A DNA stretch of 48,247 nt from Bacteroidia bacterium (GTDB lineage: Bacteria > Bacteroidota > Bacteroidia > Flavobacteriales > Flavobacteriaceae). Positions 23,835 through 32,109 of this stretch are shown here, in pieces. The notes under the pieces were generated by a model. It was given only the letters and a program-made list of their open reading frames with translations, did not search any database and was not told the DNA's origin. The DNA lies in contig JAUIBH010000021.1 in assembly GCA_030427985.1 (NCBI GenBank), positions 1 through 48,247 on the forward strand, written 5' to 3'. Both the position numbers and the translations under genes were made by a program. Numbering within the stretch: position 1 is the first letter of the stretch; every line of letters begins with the position of its first letter.

Positions 23835-24326
23835 ATGCCTGTTCATAGCTTTTTAGAAAACTGCACATTCGTTGAAACAGGGAAAGCAGTGACCATTGCA
23901 GCGGCCCTGGAAATGGGTCGGCGCCGAAGAGGGGAGGAAGCCCAAAAAGTGACCAAGGTTTCGGCCAGTAAGGATGTTTTTGAATTGTTGTATCCCTTGA
24001 TGGGGGAGTTGCAACACGAAGAATTTTGGATTGTTTATTTAAATAACTCCAATAAGGTCATTCATAAATCACAATTGAGCAAAGGAGGCATTACGGGAAC
24101 ACTGGTAGATGTTCGGTTGGTATTGAAACAAGCTTTAGATCTTGGGGCTGTAGGGATAATATTGGCGCATAACCATCCATCGGGAACGTTAAAGCCAAGT
24201 ACAGCCGACAAACAGATTACTCAAAAATTGAAAAAGGCCGTTGAAGCATTGGATATTAAAATACTAGATCACTTAATTTTGGCCCAACACCATTATTTTA
24301 GCTTTGCAGACCAAGGAATACTATAG
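23835..24326 (+). pseudogene. radC: radC 3' fragment (JAB/MPN domain) with element-derived N-terminus
   Basis: An open frame from ATG 23835 encodes 17 residues from element DNA (MPVHSFLENCTFVETGK) and then joins RadC in frame at 23885 (AVTIAAALEMGRRRRG). It carries a complete JAB domain with the JAMM metal motif HNHPSGTLKPSTAD and an upstream Glu in HEEFWIVYLN. It may therefore still be made as a free-standing JAB protein of 163 aa from the outward promoter. The N-terminal domain is left behind at 9779. RadC-family function is itself poorly defined. Confidence 0.85.
23855..23905 (+). other. attR: right junction of the element in radC
   Basis: The element arm CTGCACATTCGTTG (23861-23874), inverted partner of the left arm, is followed by AAACAGGG. 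The AA crossover at 23883-23884 comes next, then host radC AGCAGTGACCATTGCAGC. Removing the element and keeping one AA rebuilds attB as GAGGCCAAAGCAGTGACC. Confidence 0.8.
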
Positions 24327-24339
24327 TTGATTTAATTTT

Positions 24340-25635
24340 ATGCTATTACTCTTTACCCATAAGGTTACCAATAGACTTACCTATACGGCAAGGCATATTT
24401 TTGAGAAGATATTGGGCATTGAGATTGCATTCACTACCAAGGTAGAGGATTTTATCAAGCATTCCGGTCCAAAGATGACCTATTCCAAGCAACCCTTACA
24501 AAATGAATTCTTTATCCGAAGCAATGACCTGTTGTTTGAACAGGGCATTAATGATCTGGACATAAAAGTTTCGGATTGGGAAGGAATCCCTTGTTTTTTT
24601 GCTTCTGTGGAAAAGAGTACCGTTCCGTATGATATTTTTTCAGCGAGTTTTTTTCTTTTAAGTCGATATGAGGAGTATTTGCCCCATGTTAAGGACAGTG
24701 TAGGTCGATTTCCGGTGAAAGAAAGCATAGCCTATCAAAACAATTTTTTGGAACTTCCCGTTGTTGACCTATGGGCCTATAAATTACTGGAGCTTCTTAA
24801 GGAGCGCTTCCCAGATATGGAAAACACCCAACGAACGTATAGTTTTACCTCCATCATCAACGTAACAACATCCCATGCTTATGCCATGCGCGGTTTGGCA
24901 AGAAGTTTGGGTGGTTTTTTCCTAGATCTTGGCAATCTTAAGTTCAGGAATTGTGCCGATCGTTTTCTGGTACTTCTTGGATTTAAGAAGGATCCCTACG
25001 ACAACTTCTATGAACTGGTGGACATTCATAAAAAGTACCCCATTAAGACCATGTTCTTCTTCCAGTTTGCCAAGCATTCTGCACACGACAAGAACATATC
25101 ACCCAATAACAACAAGTTTAGATATCTGATAAAATCCATCGCGGACTATAGTATTGTTTCATTAAGCACATCTTTTCTTTCTTCAACGGATAAATCTGTT
25201 TTACAGGAAGAAAAGAAACGGTTGAGCAATCTCATCAACAGGCCCATAAGTTATTCTCGATTAAGATATAACAGGGTGAGCGTGCCTACCACCTACAGAA
25301 ATTTGGTGGAAACCGAATTCACCGATGATTTTTCCATGGGATATACACATGAAATCGGCTTTAGAGCAGGAACCTGTGCACCATTCTATTTTTATGACAT
25401 TAACATGGAGGTTAGGCAGCCCTTAAAAGTACACCCTTTTGCCATGCACGATTATGCAATGGTGAACTTCAAAAAAAGAGATGAAATTTTTGAAAAAATG
25501 GACCGCATGTATCGGTTGGTGAAACAGGTGAATGGCGATTTTATCATTGTATTTTCCAATGAACTTTTGGGCAGTAAGCACAAATTGGATTGGATGGAAC
25601 TGTATCAATCTTTTTTAAAGCGTTATTATGTTTGA
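24340..25635 (+). CDS. Polysaccharide-deacetylase-like protein
   Basis: A 431-aa protein, resembling the flavobacterial family annotated as polysaccharide deacetylase with an N-terminal DUF7033-like domain (ends near residue 150). The C-terminal part has a NodB-barrel-like layout: FTSIINVTTSHAYAMRGL at the usual TxDVD position, and HEIGFRAGTCAPFYFYD near the end, the typical GFRAG motif. The first catalytic strand reads INVTTSH instead of a clear DxD, so activity is doubtful. It has no signal peptide. It starts 13 bp after radC and overlaps yjjG, so the three were one operon. Confidence 0.78.
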   Translation: MLLLFTHKVTNRLTYTARHIFEKILGIEIAFTTKVEDFIKHSGPKMTYSKQPLQNEFFIRSNDLLFEQGINDLDIKVSDWEGIPCFFASVEKSTVPYDIFSASFFLLSRYEEYLPHVKDSVGRFPVKESIAYQNNFLELPVVDLWAYKLLELLKERFPDMENTQRTYSFTSIINVTTSHAYAMRGLARSLGGFFLDLGNLKFRNCADRFLVLLGFKKDPYDNFYELVDIHKKYPIKTMFFFQFAKHSAHDKNISPNNNKFRYLIKSIADYSIVSLSTSFLSSTDKSVLQEEKKRLSNLINRPISYSRLRYNRVSVPTTYRNLVETEFTDDFSMGYTHEIGFRAGTCAPFYFYDINMEVRQPLKVHPFAMHDYAMVNFKKRDEIFEKMDRMYRLVKQVNGDFIIVFSNELLGSKHKLDWMELYQSFLKRYYV

Positions 25636-26317
25636 AGATGGTGTTACCGACATCTTTTTTGATTTAGACCACACGCTATGGGATTTTGAAAAAAACTCTG
25701 CCCTCACTTTCCAAAAAATCTTTGACAAGAATTCCGTTAAGGTGGGGCTGGATGATTTTTTGGGTGTTTATGCGCCCATCAACCTGGAGTATTGGAAACT
25801 GTATCGCGAAAATCGGGTGACCAAGTCAGAGCTTCGGTTTCAACGATTACGACGCACCTTTGATACGATTGGAGCGGCCGTGCAGGACGATATCATCCAT
25901 GTTTTGGCCCATGAATACATTGAACACCTTTCCACTTTCACGCATTTGGTACCCAATGCCATGGAAGTATTGGAATACTTATCGCCAAAATACCGATTGC
26001 ACATTATCACCAATGGATTTCAAGAAGTACAAGAGAAAAAATTGATTGGGAGCAATATCCATCATTACTTTGATCAGATCATAAATTCAGAAATGGCAGG
26101 CGTAAAAAAGCCACATCCCTTTATTTTTGAACTGGCCTTAACAAAGGCCAAAGTTGATCCAAGAAATACCGTTATGGTGGGTGATAGCCTAGAGGCCGAT
26201 ATACTTGGGGCCAAGGGCATAGGTATGCAAACTCTTCACTTTAACAGCAATGGTGAACCCGACCATGACCACTGCATAACCATTAACAATTTAATTGAAA
26301 TAAAACGCATTTTATAG
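25628..26317 (+). CDS. yjjG: YjjG-type HAD nucleotidase
   Basis: A 229-aa HAD-superfamily phosphatase of the YjjG family, which removes phosphate from non-canonical pyrimidine nucleotides as house-cleaning. All HAD motifs are present: motif I FFDLDHTLWDF, motif II ITNGF, motif III GVKKPHPFIF with the Lys, and motif IV MVGDSLEADILGA. The start overlaps the deacetylase-like gene by 8 bp, so translation is coupled. Confidence 0.92.
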   Translation: MFEDGVTDIFFDLDHTLWDFEKNSALTFQKIFDKNSVKVGLDDFLGVYAPINLEYWKLYRENRVTKSELRFQRLRRTFDTIGAAVQDDIIHVLAHEYIEHLSTFTHLVPNAMEVLEYLSPKYRLHIITNGFQEVQEKKLIGSNIHHYFDQIINSEMAGVKKPHPFIFELALTKAKVDPRNTVMVGDSLEADILGAKGIGMQTLHFNSNGEPDHDHCITINNLIEIKRIL

Positions 26318-26360
26318 AGTTATAGTAGGGTATGGTGCACTTCTACTGTTTTTAAAGTAA

Positions 26361-26921
26361 ATGCTTTTTAATATGAAACGGTTCTTGCTGTGTCCACTTA
26401 TTGGGGCTATTCTTTTTGGTATGCTCTTATCTTGTTCGGAGGAACAGGATTTTACCCAATTCGATGATCTCTCCATCACCCCAACGGTCGCATCCGGTAT
26501 CTTTTATTTGGAATCGGATGAAGAGACCATTAATAATGTTCCTGCTGGGCCATTTTATGATCAAACGGTAAATTTTGATGCCTTCAATGAGGAATTTGTG
26601 GCAGAACGACTTTTGGAGGGCACCATCACCTACGAAATTGAAAATACCACAAGCAAAAGATTGGAAGTAACCATAGAATTTTTGGATGAAGGCGGTAATG
26701 TTCTGGACACTGAGTTTTTTGATATTGACCCCAATCTTCCTGAAACCTATACAAGAGAAGTTACGTATGGTCCAACGGGCAAGAGTTTAAATATTCTGGC
26801 AGCCACAGATGGTCTTCGTATTTCAGGAAATAACCAGAGTGATACCACAAGTGTTTCCCCTGATTCTGAACCCAAAGTTATTTTAAGATCTGCAGCAGAA
26901 TTCTTATTTCGACTAAAATGA
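26361..26921 (+). CDS. Lipoprotein, first gene of an envelope operon
   Basis: A 186-aa lipoprotein (lipobox FGMLLSC; lipidated Cys near residue 25). The mature domain is beta-rich and acidic (GTITYEIENTTSKRLEVTIE). The frame offers a second ATG at 26373 (MKRFLLCPLIG) that would give a standard signal peptide. The family is unnamed to me. The stop overlaps the start of the DUF5723 barrel gene (ATGA), which suggests a functional partnership at the outer membrane. Confidence 0.8.
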   Translation: MLFNMKRFLLCPLIGAILFGMLLSCSEEQDFTQFDDLSITPTVASGIFYLESDEETINNVPAGPFYDQTVNFDAFNEEFVAERLLEGTITYEIENTTSKRLEVTIEFLDEGGNVLDTEFFDIDPNLPETYTREVTYGPTGKSLNILAATDGLRISGNNQSDTTSVSPDSEPKVILRSAAEFLFRLK

Positions 26922-28372
26922 AAAGAATTCGGTTGTTCTTTTTTATTGCACTCTTGGGAGGCACATCAATATACGCCCAAAACAGGCAATTACTCTATGA
27001 TTTTTATGAGATTCCCCAATCATTGATGGTAAACCCTGGTGTAAAAACATCTGAAAAATGGCATACAGGAATACCTTTTATTTCTGGATTGGCTTTTCAG
27101 GGGGGGACAAGTGGCGTAACGGTGAACGACCTTTTTGCAAATGATGGGATTGACTTTACCACCAAGGTACGGGAACGGGTATTGGATGCCATGTCCCATA
27201 GAGACGATTTTAGTACCACTAGCCAAATAGACGGTTTTAATGTAGGTTTTAGGAGTGGGAACAGACCTGATGACTATTACTCTTTTGGGGTGTATGGCGA
27301 AACGGATATTATTGTGTATTGGCCTAAGGACTTAGCTATTTTGGGATTTGAAGGCAATGGCGGTGCCAATATTGGTAGAAATTTTGATTTGGGGGATGTA
27401 AGTCTTCGGGGCGAGATGGTAAACGTGTTTCATTTTGGAATCAACCGAAAAATAAGCAATACGCTAACTGTTGGAGGTCGTGCAAAATTGTATTCCAGTG
27501 TTTTTCAATTCCAGTCTATCAATAACTCAGGGTCTTTTAGGACAACTCAGGGGCAGGACAATATTTATGTGAGTACAATTACAGCCGATATGCAATTACG
27601 CTCGGCTGGTGCCAAGGAAATTCTTGACATTTTGTTTGACGATACCCGAAGTGCAAGGAAAGAATTACCACCACTCTTTGCAAAGCGCGTGCTTTTAGGG
27701 GGTAACCTTGGGCTTGGTTTTGATGCTGGGTTCAGTTATAATCTAAATCTACAGACCACCATAACCGCAAGTGTTCTGGATGTTGGTTTTATCTATCAGT
27801 CCAAGGATGTGCAGAACTATACCCTGCGCGGTAGTGCCAGTACCGAAGGAATTACGGTATTCTTACCAGAAGACATTAACAATGTTAATAATGACCTCTG
27901 GCAGGATTTGGTGGATGATATTGAGGAGTCAATTCCCTATGAAGAAAATCAGGAAAGCTATATTTCCCTTAGACCTGTGAAGGCGTATGGGTCAATAAGA
28001 TATGATTTTGGTGCAGGTGGGCTCGGTTTTGATAATTGTGGCTGCGCTGTTAATGGGCGAGGAGGCAGCAACTCGGATTTTTACCCGAATAGTTTAGGCG
28101 GACAACTTTACATGATAAAACGGCCAAGGGGGATTCAAGCCGCATTGACCGGATTCTATCAACGCAGATTTGGGAGGACACTTTCCTTAAAGGGCACGTA
28201 TACCATCGACAAATATTCATTTACCAATGTCGGTTTGGGCCTTAACCTTCAAGCAGGGCCCATTAATTTTTATGTATTGGCAGATAATCTCTTGAGTTAC
28301 CGAAACATTGCCAATAGCCATTATGCCTCTTTACAGTTCGGATTTAATATCATATCTTGGAACGGTAATTGA
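26918..28372 (+). CDS. DUF5723-type outer-membrane beta-barrel protein
   Basis: A 484-aa protein with a Sec signal peptide (cleavage after IYAQ). The N-terminal pattern QNRQLLYDFYEIPQSLMVNP is typical of DUF5723 proteins, followed by alternating barrel strands and a C-terminal strand ending LQFGFNIISW. DUF5723 proteins resemble PorP/SprF-like barrels of Bacteroidota; function is unknown. Start and stop overlap with the upstream lipoprotein, and a periplasmic protein gene follows after 12 bp. Confidence 0.85.
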   Translation: MKRIRLFFFIALLGGTSIYAQNRQLLYDFYEIPQSLMVNPGVKTSEKWHTGIPFISGLAFQGGTSGVTVNDLFANDGIDFTTKVRERVLDAMSHRDDFSTTSQIDGFNVGFRSGNRPDDYYSFGVYGETDIIVYWPKDLAILGFEGNGGANIGRNFDLGDVSLRGEMVNVFHFGINRKISNTLTVGGRAKLYSSVFQFQSINNSGSFRTTQGQDNIYVSTITADMQLRSAGAKEILDILFDDTRSARKELPPLFAKRVLLGGNLGLGFDAGFSYNLNLQTTITASVLDVGFIYQSKDVQNYTLRGSASTEGITVFLPEDINNVNNDLWQDLVDDIEESIPYEENQESYISLRPVKAYGSIRYDFGAGGLGFDNCGCAVNGRGGSNSDFYPNSLGGQLYMIKRPRGIQAALTGFYQRRFGRTLSLKGTYTIDKYSFTNVGLGLNLQAGPINFYVLADNLLSYRNIANSHYASLQFGFNIISWNGN

Positions 28373-28384
28373 GGAAACAACTAT

Positions 28385-29224
28385 ATGAAGAAAAGAATAA
28401 TTTTTGCGTTGATGTTTGTTTTTGCTGCAAACATGACCATGAGAGGCCAGTTGAACGAGTATAAATATATCATCGTCCCCAAAAAATTTGAGACGTTTAA
28501 AAAAGAAAATCAATACTTGACCAGCACCATGGTCAAATATCTTTTTACCCAAAAGGGGTTTACTCCGGTTTATGATGATGCATTGCCCGAAGACTTGGCA
28601 AACAACAGATGTTTGGGTCTTTTGGCCAGTTTGTCAGATGACTCGTCCTTCTTTTCCACCAAGGTTACGGTTATCTTAAAAAACTGTCAGTCCATAGAGG
28701 TTTTTAGAACACAAGAAGGAAAAAGTAAGATAAAAGAGTACACCGCTGCCTATAAAGATGCTTTAGAAGATGCCTTTGTTTCTTTTGATGGTATGGATTA
28801 TGCCTATAGACCGAAAGAAAAACAGGTTGATGAACAACCGATAACGGTCAGTTACAAAAATGATGTAAAGAAGATGGAAGAAACAACAGGGGCTGCGGTT
28901 GTAATGCAACAAGCCACTGTGGAAAACCAGAGCTATGAGAGCGTTGAACCTGAAACTTCAACGTTTACCAAAGCCGAGGTAAAAACCGAATCCAAGCCAA
29001 TCACTTCAGGTTTATTGTATGCCCAACCCATTGGAAATGGATACCAATTAGTGGATAGCACACCCAAAGTGGTCATGAAACTTATGTCAACGTCTGTTGA
29101 CGGTGTGTTTTTGACCGATTATCAAGGAAACAGTGGCGTGGTCTTGAAAAAAGAGGGCAAATGGTTTTTGGAATATACCGAAGGGGGAGTGAAAAAATCG
29201 AAAGAACTCAATATTAAATTCTAA
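28385..29224 (+). CDS. Secreted protein of unknown function
   Basis: A 279-aa protein with a signal peptide (ALMFVFAANMTMRGQ). The segment LNEYKYIIVPKKFETFKKEN then LTSTMVKYLFTQKGFTPVYD occurs in many flavobacterial periplasmic proteins of unassigned role. The C-terminal ~80 residues are a small beta domain that reads GLLYAQPIGNGYQLVDSTPK. It is the third gene of the 26361-29224 operon. Its stop overlaps that of convergent rarA. Confidence 0.8.
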   Translation: MKKRIIFALMFVFAANMTMRGQLNEYKYIIVPKKFETFKKENQYLTSTMVKYLFTQKGFTPVYDDALPEDLANNRCLGLLASLSDDSSFFSTKVTVILKNCQSIEVFRTQEGKSKIKEYTAAYKDALEDAFVSFDGMDYAYRPKEKQVDEQPITVSYKNDVKKMEETTGAAVVMQQATVENQSYESVEPETSTFTKAEVKTESKPITSGLLYAQPIGNGYQLVDSTPKVVMKLMSTSVDGVFLTDYQGNSGVVLKKEGKWFLEYTEGGVKKSKELNIKF

Positions 29225-30498
29225 AACCCGTATTTGTCTTTCCAGCGTTTTTTTAGAAATTCACGCATGGCATTTTCTCTGGGATTATTGCCCGGACGAT
29301 AAAAAGCAGTACCGGAAATCTCATCAGGAAGAAATTCAAAATCCGCAAAATTGTTTTCGTGGTCATGGGCGTATTGGTAGCCCTTTCCATATCCAATGTC
29401 CTTCATCAATTTCGTGGGTGCATTTCTAATGGCCAGCGGAACGGATAAATCCCCTGTCAACCGCACTTTTTGTTGTGCCTCATTAATGGCGGCATAACTG
29501 GCATTGCTTTTGGGCGAACTGGCCAAATAGGTGGCACATTGACTTAGAATGATTCGCGCTTCTGGATAGCCTATAGTATTTACGGCTTGGAAAGTGGTAT
29601 TGGCCAAAACAAGGGCCGTTGGGTTGGCATTGCCAATATCTTCGGAAGCCAAAATCACCATTCTTCTGGCGATGAACTTTACGTCTTCGCCGCCCTCAAT
29701 CATGCGGGCCAGCCAATACACGGCAGCATTGGGGTCACTTCCTCGAATGGATTTTATAAAGGCAGAAATAATGTCATAATGTTGTTCACCTGTTTTGTCG
29801 TAAAGTACTGTGTTTTTCTGGACCTTACTTAGCACCAAATCGTTGGTAATGGTCACTTCCTTTGTATTCTCAGAATTGACGATGAGTTCAAAAATGTTCA
29901 ATAATTTTCGTCCGTCGCCTCCGGAAAGTCTCAGAAGTGCCTCTGTCTCTTTAAGATTGATTTTTTTGTCCTTCAGCACTTTATCGGCCTTCATGGCCCT
30001 GTTCAAAAGGGCTTCCAAATCTTCCTTGTCAAAGGGATTTAGGATATAGACCTGACATCGGGACAGCAAAGCGGGAATGACCTCAAAACTGGGATTCTCC
30101 GTGGTGGCACCGATTAAAGTGACCCAACCTTTTTCAACAGCGCCCAATAACGAGTCTTGTTGCGATTTGCTAAAACGATGGATTTCATCAATGAACAAAA
30201 TGGGATTTTTGGCCGTAAAAAGTCCACCGCTCTGTTTGGCCTTTTCAATAACCTCACGAACATCCTTTACCCCGCTGCTGATGGCGCTCAGGGTGTAAAA
30301 AGGACGTTGGCTTTCACTGGCAATGATATTGGCCAAGGTAGTTTTTCCAGTTCCGGGTGGTCCCCAGAAAATCAAAGAAGGAATCACGCCATTACGTATT
30401 TGGTTGGTCAAGGCACCCTGCGGACCCACCAAATGCTGTTGGCTAATGTAATCTTCCAATGTTTTGGGACGTATGCGTTCTGCCAAGGGTTCATTCAT
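29221..30498 (-). CDS. rarA: Replication-associated recombination protein A (RarA/MgsA)
   Basis: A 425-aa AAA+ ATPase of the RarA/WRNIP1 family, which acts at stalled replication forks and is related to clamp-loader subunits. Motifs are [20 protein letters not shown] at the N-terminus, Walker [10 protein letters not shown], Walker [16 protein letters not shown], sensor 1 [10 protein letters not shown] and Arg finger in ALLSRCQVY. The C-terminal tetramerisation region follows ([15 protein letters not shown]). Length and order are normal. Confidence 0.96.
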   Translation of the reverse strand: MNEPLAERIRPKTLEDYISQQHLVGPQGALTNQIRNGVIPSLIFWGPPGTGKTTLANIIASESQRPFYTLSAISSGVKDVREVIEKAKQSGGLFTAKNPILFIDEIHRFSKSQQDSLLGAVEKGWVTLIGATTENPSFEVIPALLSRCQVYILNPFDKEDLEALLNRAMKADKVLKDKKINLKETEALLRLSGGDGRKLLNIFELIVNSENTKEVTITNDLVLSKVQKNTVLYDKTGEQHYDIISAFIKSIRGSDPNAAVYWLARMIEGGEDVKFIARRMVILASEDIGNANPTALVLANTTFQAVNTIGYPEARIILSQCATYLASSPKSNASYAAINEAQQKVRLTGDLSVPLAIRNAPTKLMKDIGYGKGYQYAHDHENNFADFEFLPDEISGTAFYRPGNNPRENAMREFLKKRWKDKYGF

Positions 30499-30617
30499 AC
30501 GGATAAAAATAAGACAATTTTAGAGGTGTAAAGGACATCTCTTCTTTGGCGTTTTCAACAAACCTGACAATTTGTGTAAATTCATATCCGTGGTCAGGTA
30601 ATTGATGAAAGGAGTAT

Positions 30618-31346
30618 ATGCAATCAAATGAGCATTTCAAATTTTCCAATGGGGTGATTTTGGCACCCTTGTTTGCCGTGTTGTCCATCTGGATCGTATT
30701 TTGGGTTGAAGTGAAGTTCGGAATCAACTTTAATGACTATGGCATTTATCCTAGAAGATTATCTGGGTTAAGAGGCGTATTGCTTAGTCCGTTTATCCAT
30801 GGTTCTGTGGAACATTTGTATAACAATACCATACCACTAGCGGTTTTAACAGCTTTTCTGATTTACTTCTATCAAAAAGCGGCCTTTCGTGTTTTTATAT
30901 TTGGCATTCTAGTTTCTGGATTATTGACTTGGGTGATTGCGCGACCATCATACCATATTGGGGCCAGTGGGATTATTTACGTTTTGGCAAGTTTTATCTT
31001 CTTTAAAGGGGTTTTTGCCAAATACTACAGATTGGTGGCACTTTCCTTGGTGGTTGTTTTTATTTATGGGAGCATGTTGTGGTATATTTTTCCGGTTAAA
31101 GAGGACATTTCATGGGAAGGACATCTGGCTGGATTCATTACTGGATTTTTGTTGGCCATTACCATTAGGGTAAAGCTTCCTGTTGAAAAGAAATATGAAT
31201 GGGAACATGAGGATTACAATGAGGAAGACGATCCCTTCCTAAAGCATTTTGATGCGGATGGTAATTTTATTGAAACTAAGGAAGAACCTGAAAACCACAT
31301 TCAAATAAAATACCATTATAAGAAAGATGATGAAGCCAATGCTTAA
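30618..31346 (+). CDS. Rhomboid-family intramembrane serine protease
   Basis: A 242-aa membrane protein with six predicted helices. The active-site Ser lies in GASGIIYV, and the partner His in WEGHLAGF on the last helix. HGSVEHLYNN is the conserved HxxxHxxxN helix. The cytoplasmic C-terminal ~60 residues are acidic. Rhomboids cut membrane proteins within the bilayer; substrates are unknown here. It is divergent from rarA and shares overlapping stops with convergent rlmB. Confidence 0.92.
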   Translation: MQSNEHFKFSNGVILAPLFAVLSIWIVFWVEVKFGINFNDYGIYPRRLSGLRGVLLSPFIHGSVEHLYNNTIPLAVLTAFLIYFYQKAAFRVFIFGILVSGLLTWVIARPSYHIGASGIIYVLASFIFFKGVFAKYYRLVALSLVVVFIYGSMLWYIFPVKEDISWEGHLAGFITGFLLAITIRVKLPVEKKYEWEHEDYNEEDDPFLKHFDADGNFIETKEEPENHIQIKYHYKKDDEANA

Positions 31347-32074
31347 GCTCGTCGTTGCCGAACCACTTCATACAAAAACACACCACAGGCCACAGAAACA
31401 TTCAGAGAACCTATACTTCCCAAAAGTGGGAGTTTTGCCGTGTGGTCCAAAATAGAAAGGATGGAAGGTGAAATGCCCCGGTCCTCAGACCCCATTACTA
31501 TGGCACAAGGTTGGTTAAAATTCACAGCATAAATTTCATCCTCGGTCTTTTCGGTAGCGCCTACAATTGTAATTTCAGAGGATTGTAAATAAAATATGGC
31601 GTCCTTGAGGTGGTCTACTTTGGCGATGGGTACATTAAAAGCTGCCCCAGCGGAAGTTTTTACCGTATCATCTGTAATGGGAGCCGCCCCATTTTTAGGG
31701 ATGATAATGGCATGGACCCCACAACATTCTGCTGTTCGGATAATGGCTCCAAAATTGCGCACATCCGAGACCTGGTCCAACAATAAGAAAAAGGGCATTT
31801 TTTCTTGAGCCATCACGTTTTCCACCAAAGTTTCAAAATTGTGGAACTTTACCGGTGAAATCTGCGCCACCACGCCTTGGTGGTTGTTTCGGGTAAGCCG
31901 ATTTAGCTTTTCAATGGGTACGTATGACGCACTGATGCCATTTTTGCGAATGGTTGACTCCAATTCCTTGAAAAGCTCGCCTTTAAGGCCTCTTTGCAGG
32001 AATATTTTATTGATGGGCTGGTCGGCATCCATGGCCTCCATTACGGCCCTTATCCCATAAATCTGGTCACTCAT
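31343..32074 (-). CDS. rlmB: 23S rRNA (guanosine-2'-O-)-methyltransferase RlmB (TrmH/SpoU family)
   Basis: A 243-aa SpoU-family RNA 2'-O-methyltransferase with a deep trefoil knot. The N-terminal substrate-binding domain starts QIYGIRAVMEAMDADQPINK. Motif 1 is DVRNFGAIIRTAE with the catalytic Asn-Arg, motif 2 IVMGSEDRGIS, and motif 3 IGSLNVSVACGVFLYEVVRQ. RlmB methylates G2251 (E. coli numbering) in the P loop of 23S rRNA. A related TrmH paralogue cannot be fully excluded from sequence alone. Confidence 0.92.
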   Translation of the reverse strand: MSDQIYGIRAVMEAMDADQPINKIFLQRGLKGELFKELESTIRKNGISASYVPIEKLNRLTRNNHQGVVAQISPVKFHNFETLVENVMAQEKMPFFLLLDQVSDVRNFGAIIRTAECCGVHAIIIPKNGAAPITDDTVKTSAGAAFNVPIAKVDHLKDAIFYLQSSEITIVGATEKTEDEIYAVNFNQPCAIVMGSEDRGISPSILSILDHTAKLPLLGSIGSLNVSVACGVFLYEVVRQRRA

Positions 32075-32109
32075 CTTCTTGGTTCAATTGCGTGGATGTT
32101 GCAAATATA

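Larger units (their letters stand above)
10034..23884 (+). mobile_element. 13.85-kb serine-recombinase mobile element inserted in radC
   Basis: The boundaries are set by the interrupted radC frame and by inverted terminal arms at 10044-10057 and 23861-23874. Each arm lies 8 nt from an AA that occurs once at each junction; counting one AA, the insert is 13,849 bp. A large serine recombinase starts 65 bp inside the left end, as expected of an integrase beside its att site. The cargo is a type IIG-like enzyme, a second serine recombinase, a GIY-YIG-like protein, XRE regulators and unknowns. No relaxase, type IV secretion, capsid or replication gene is recognised, so it looks like a mobilisable or satellite-type island. 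Its sequence is visibly richer in A+T than the flanking host genes. Confidence 0.88.
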
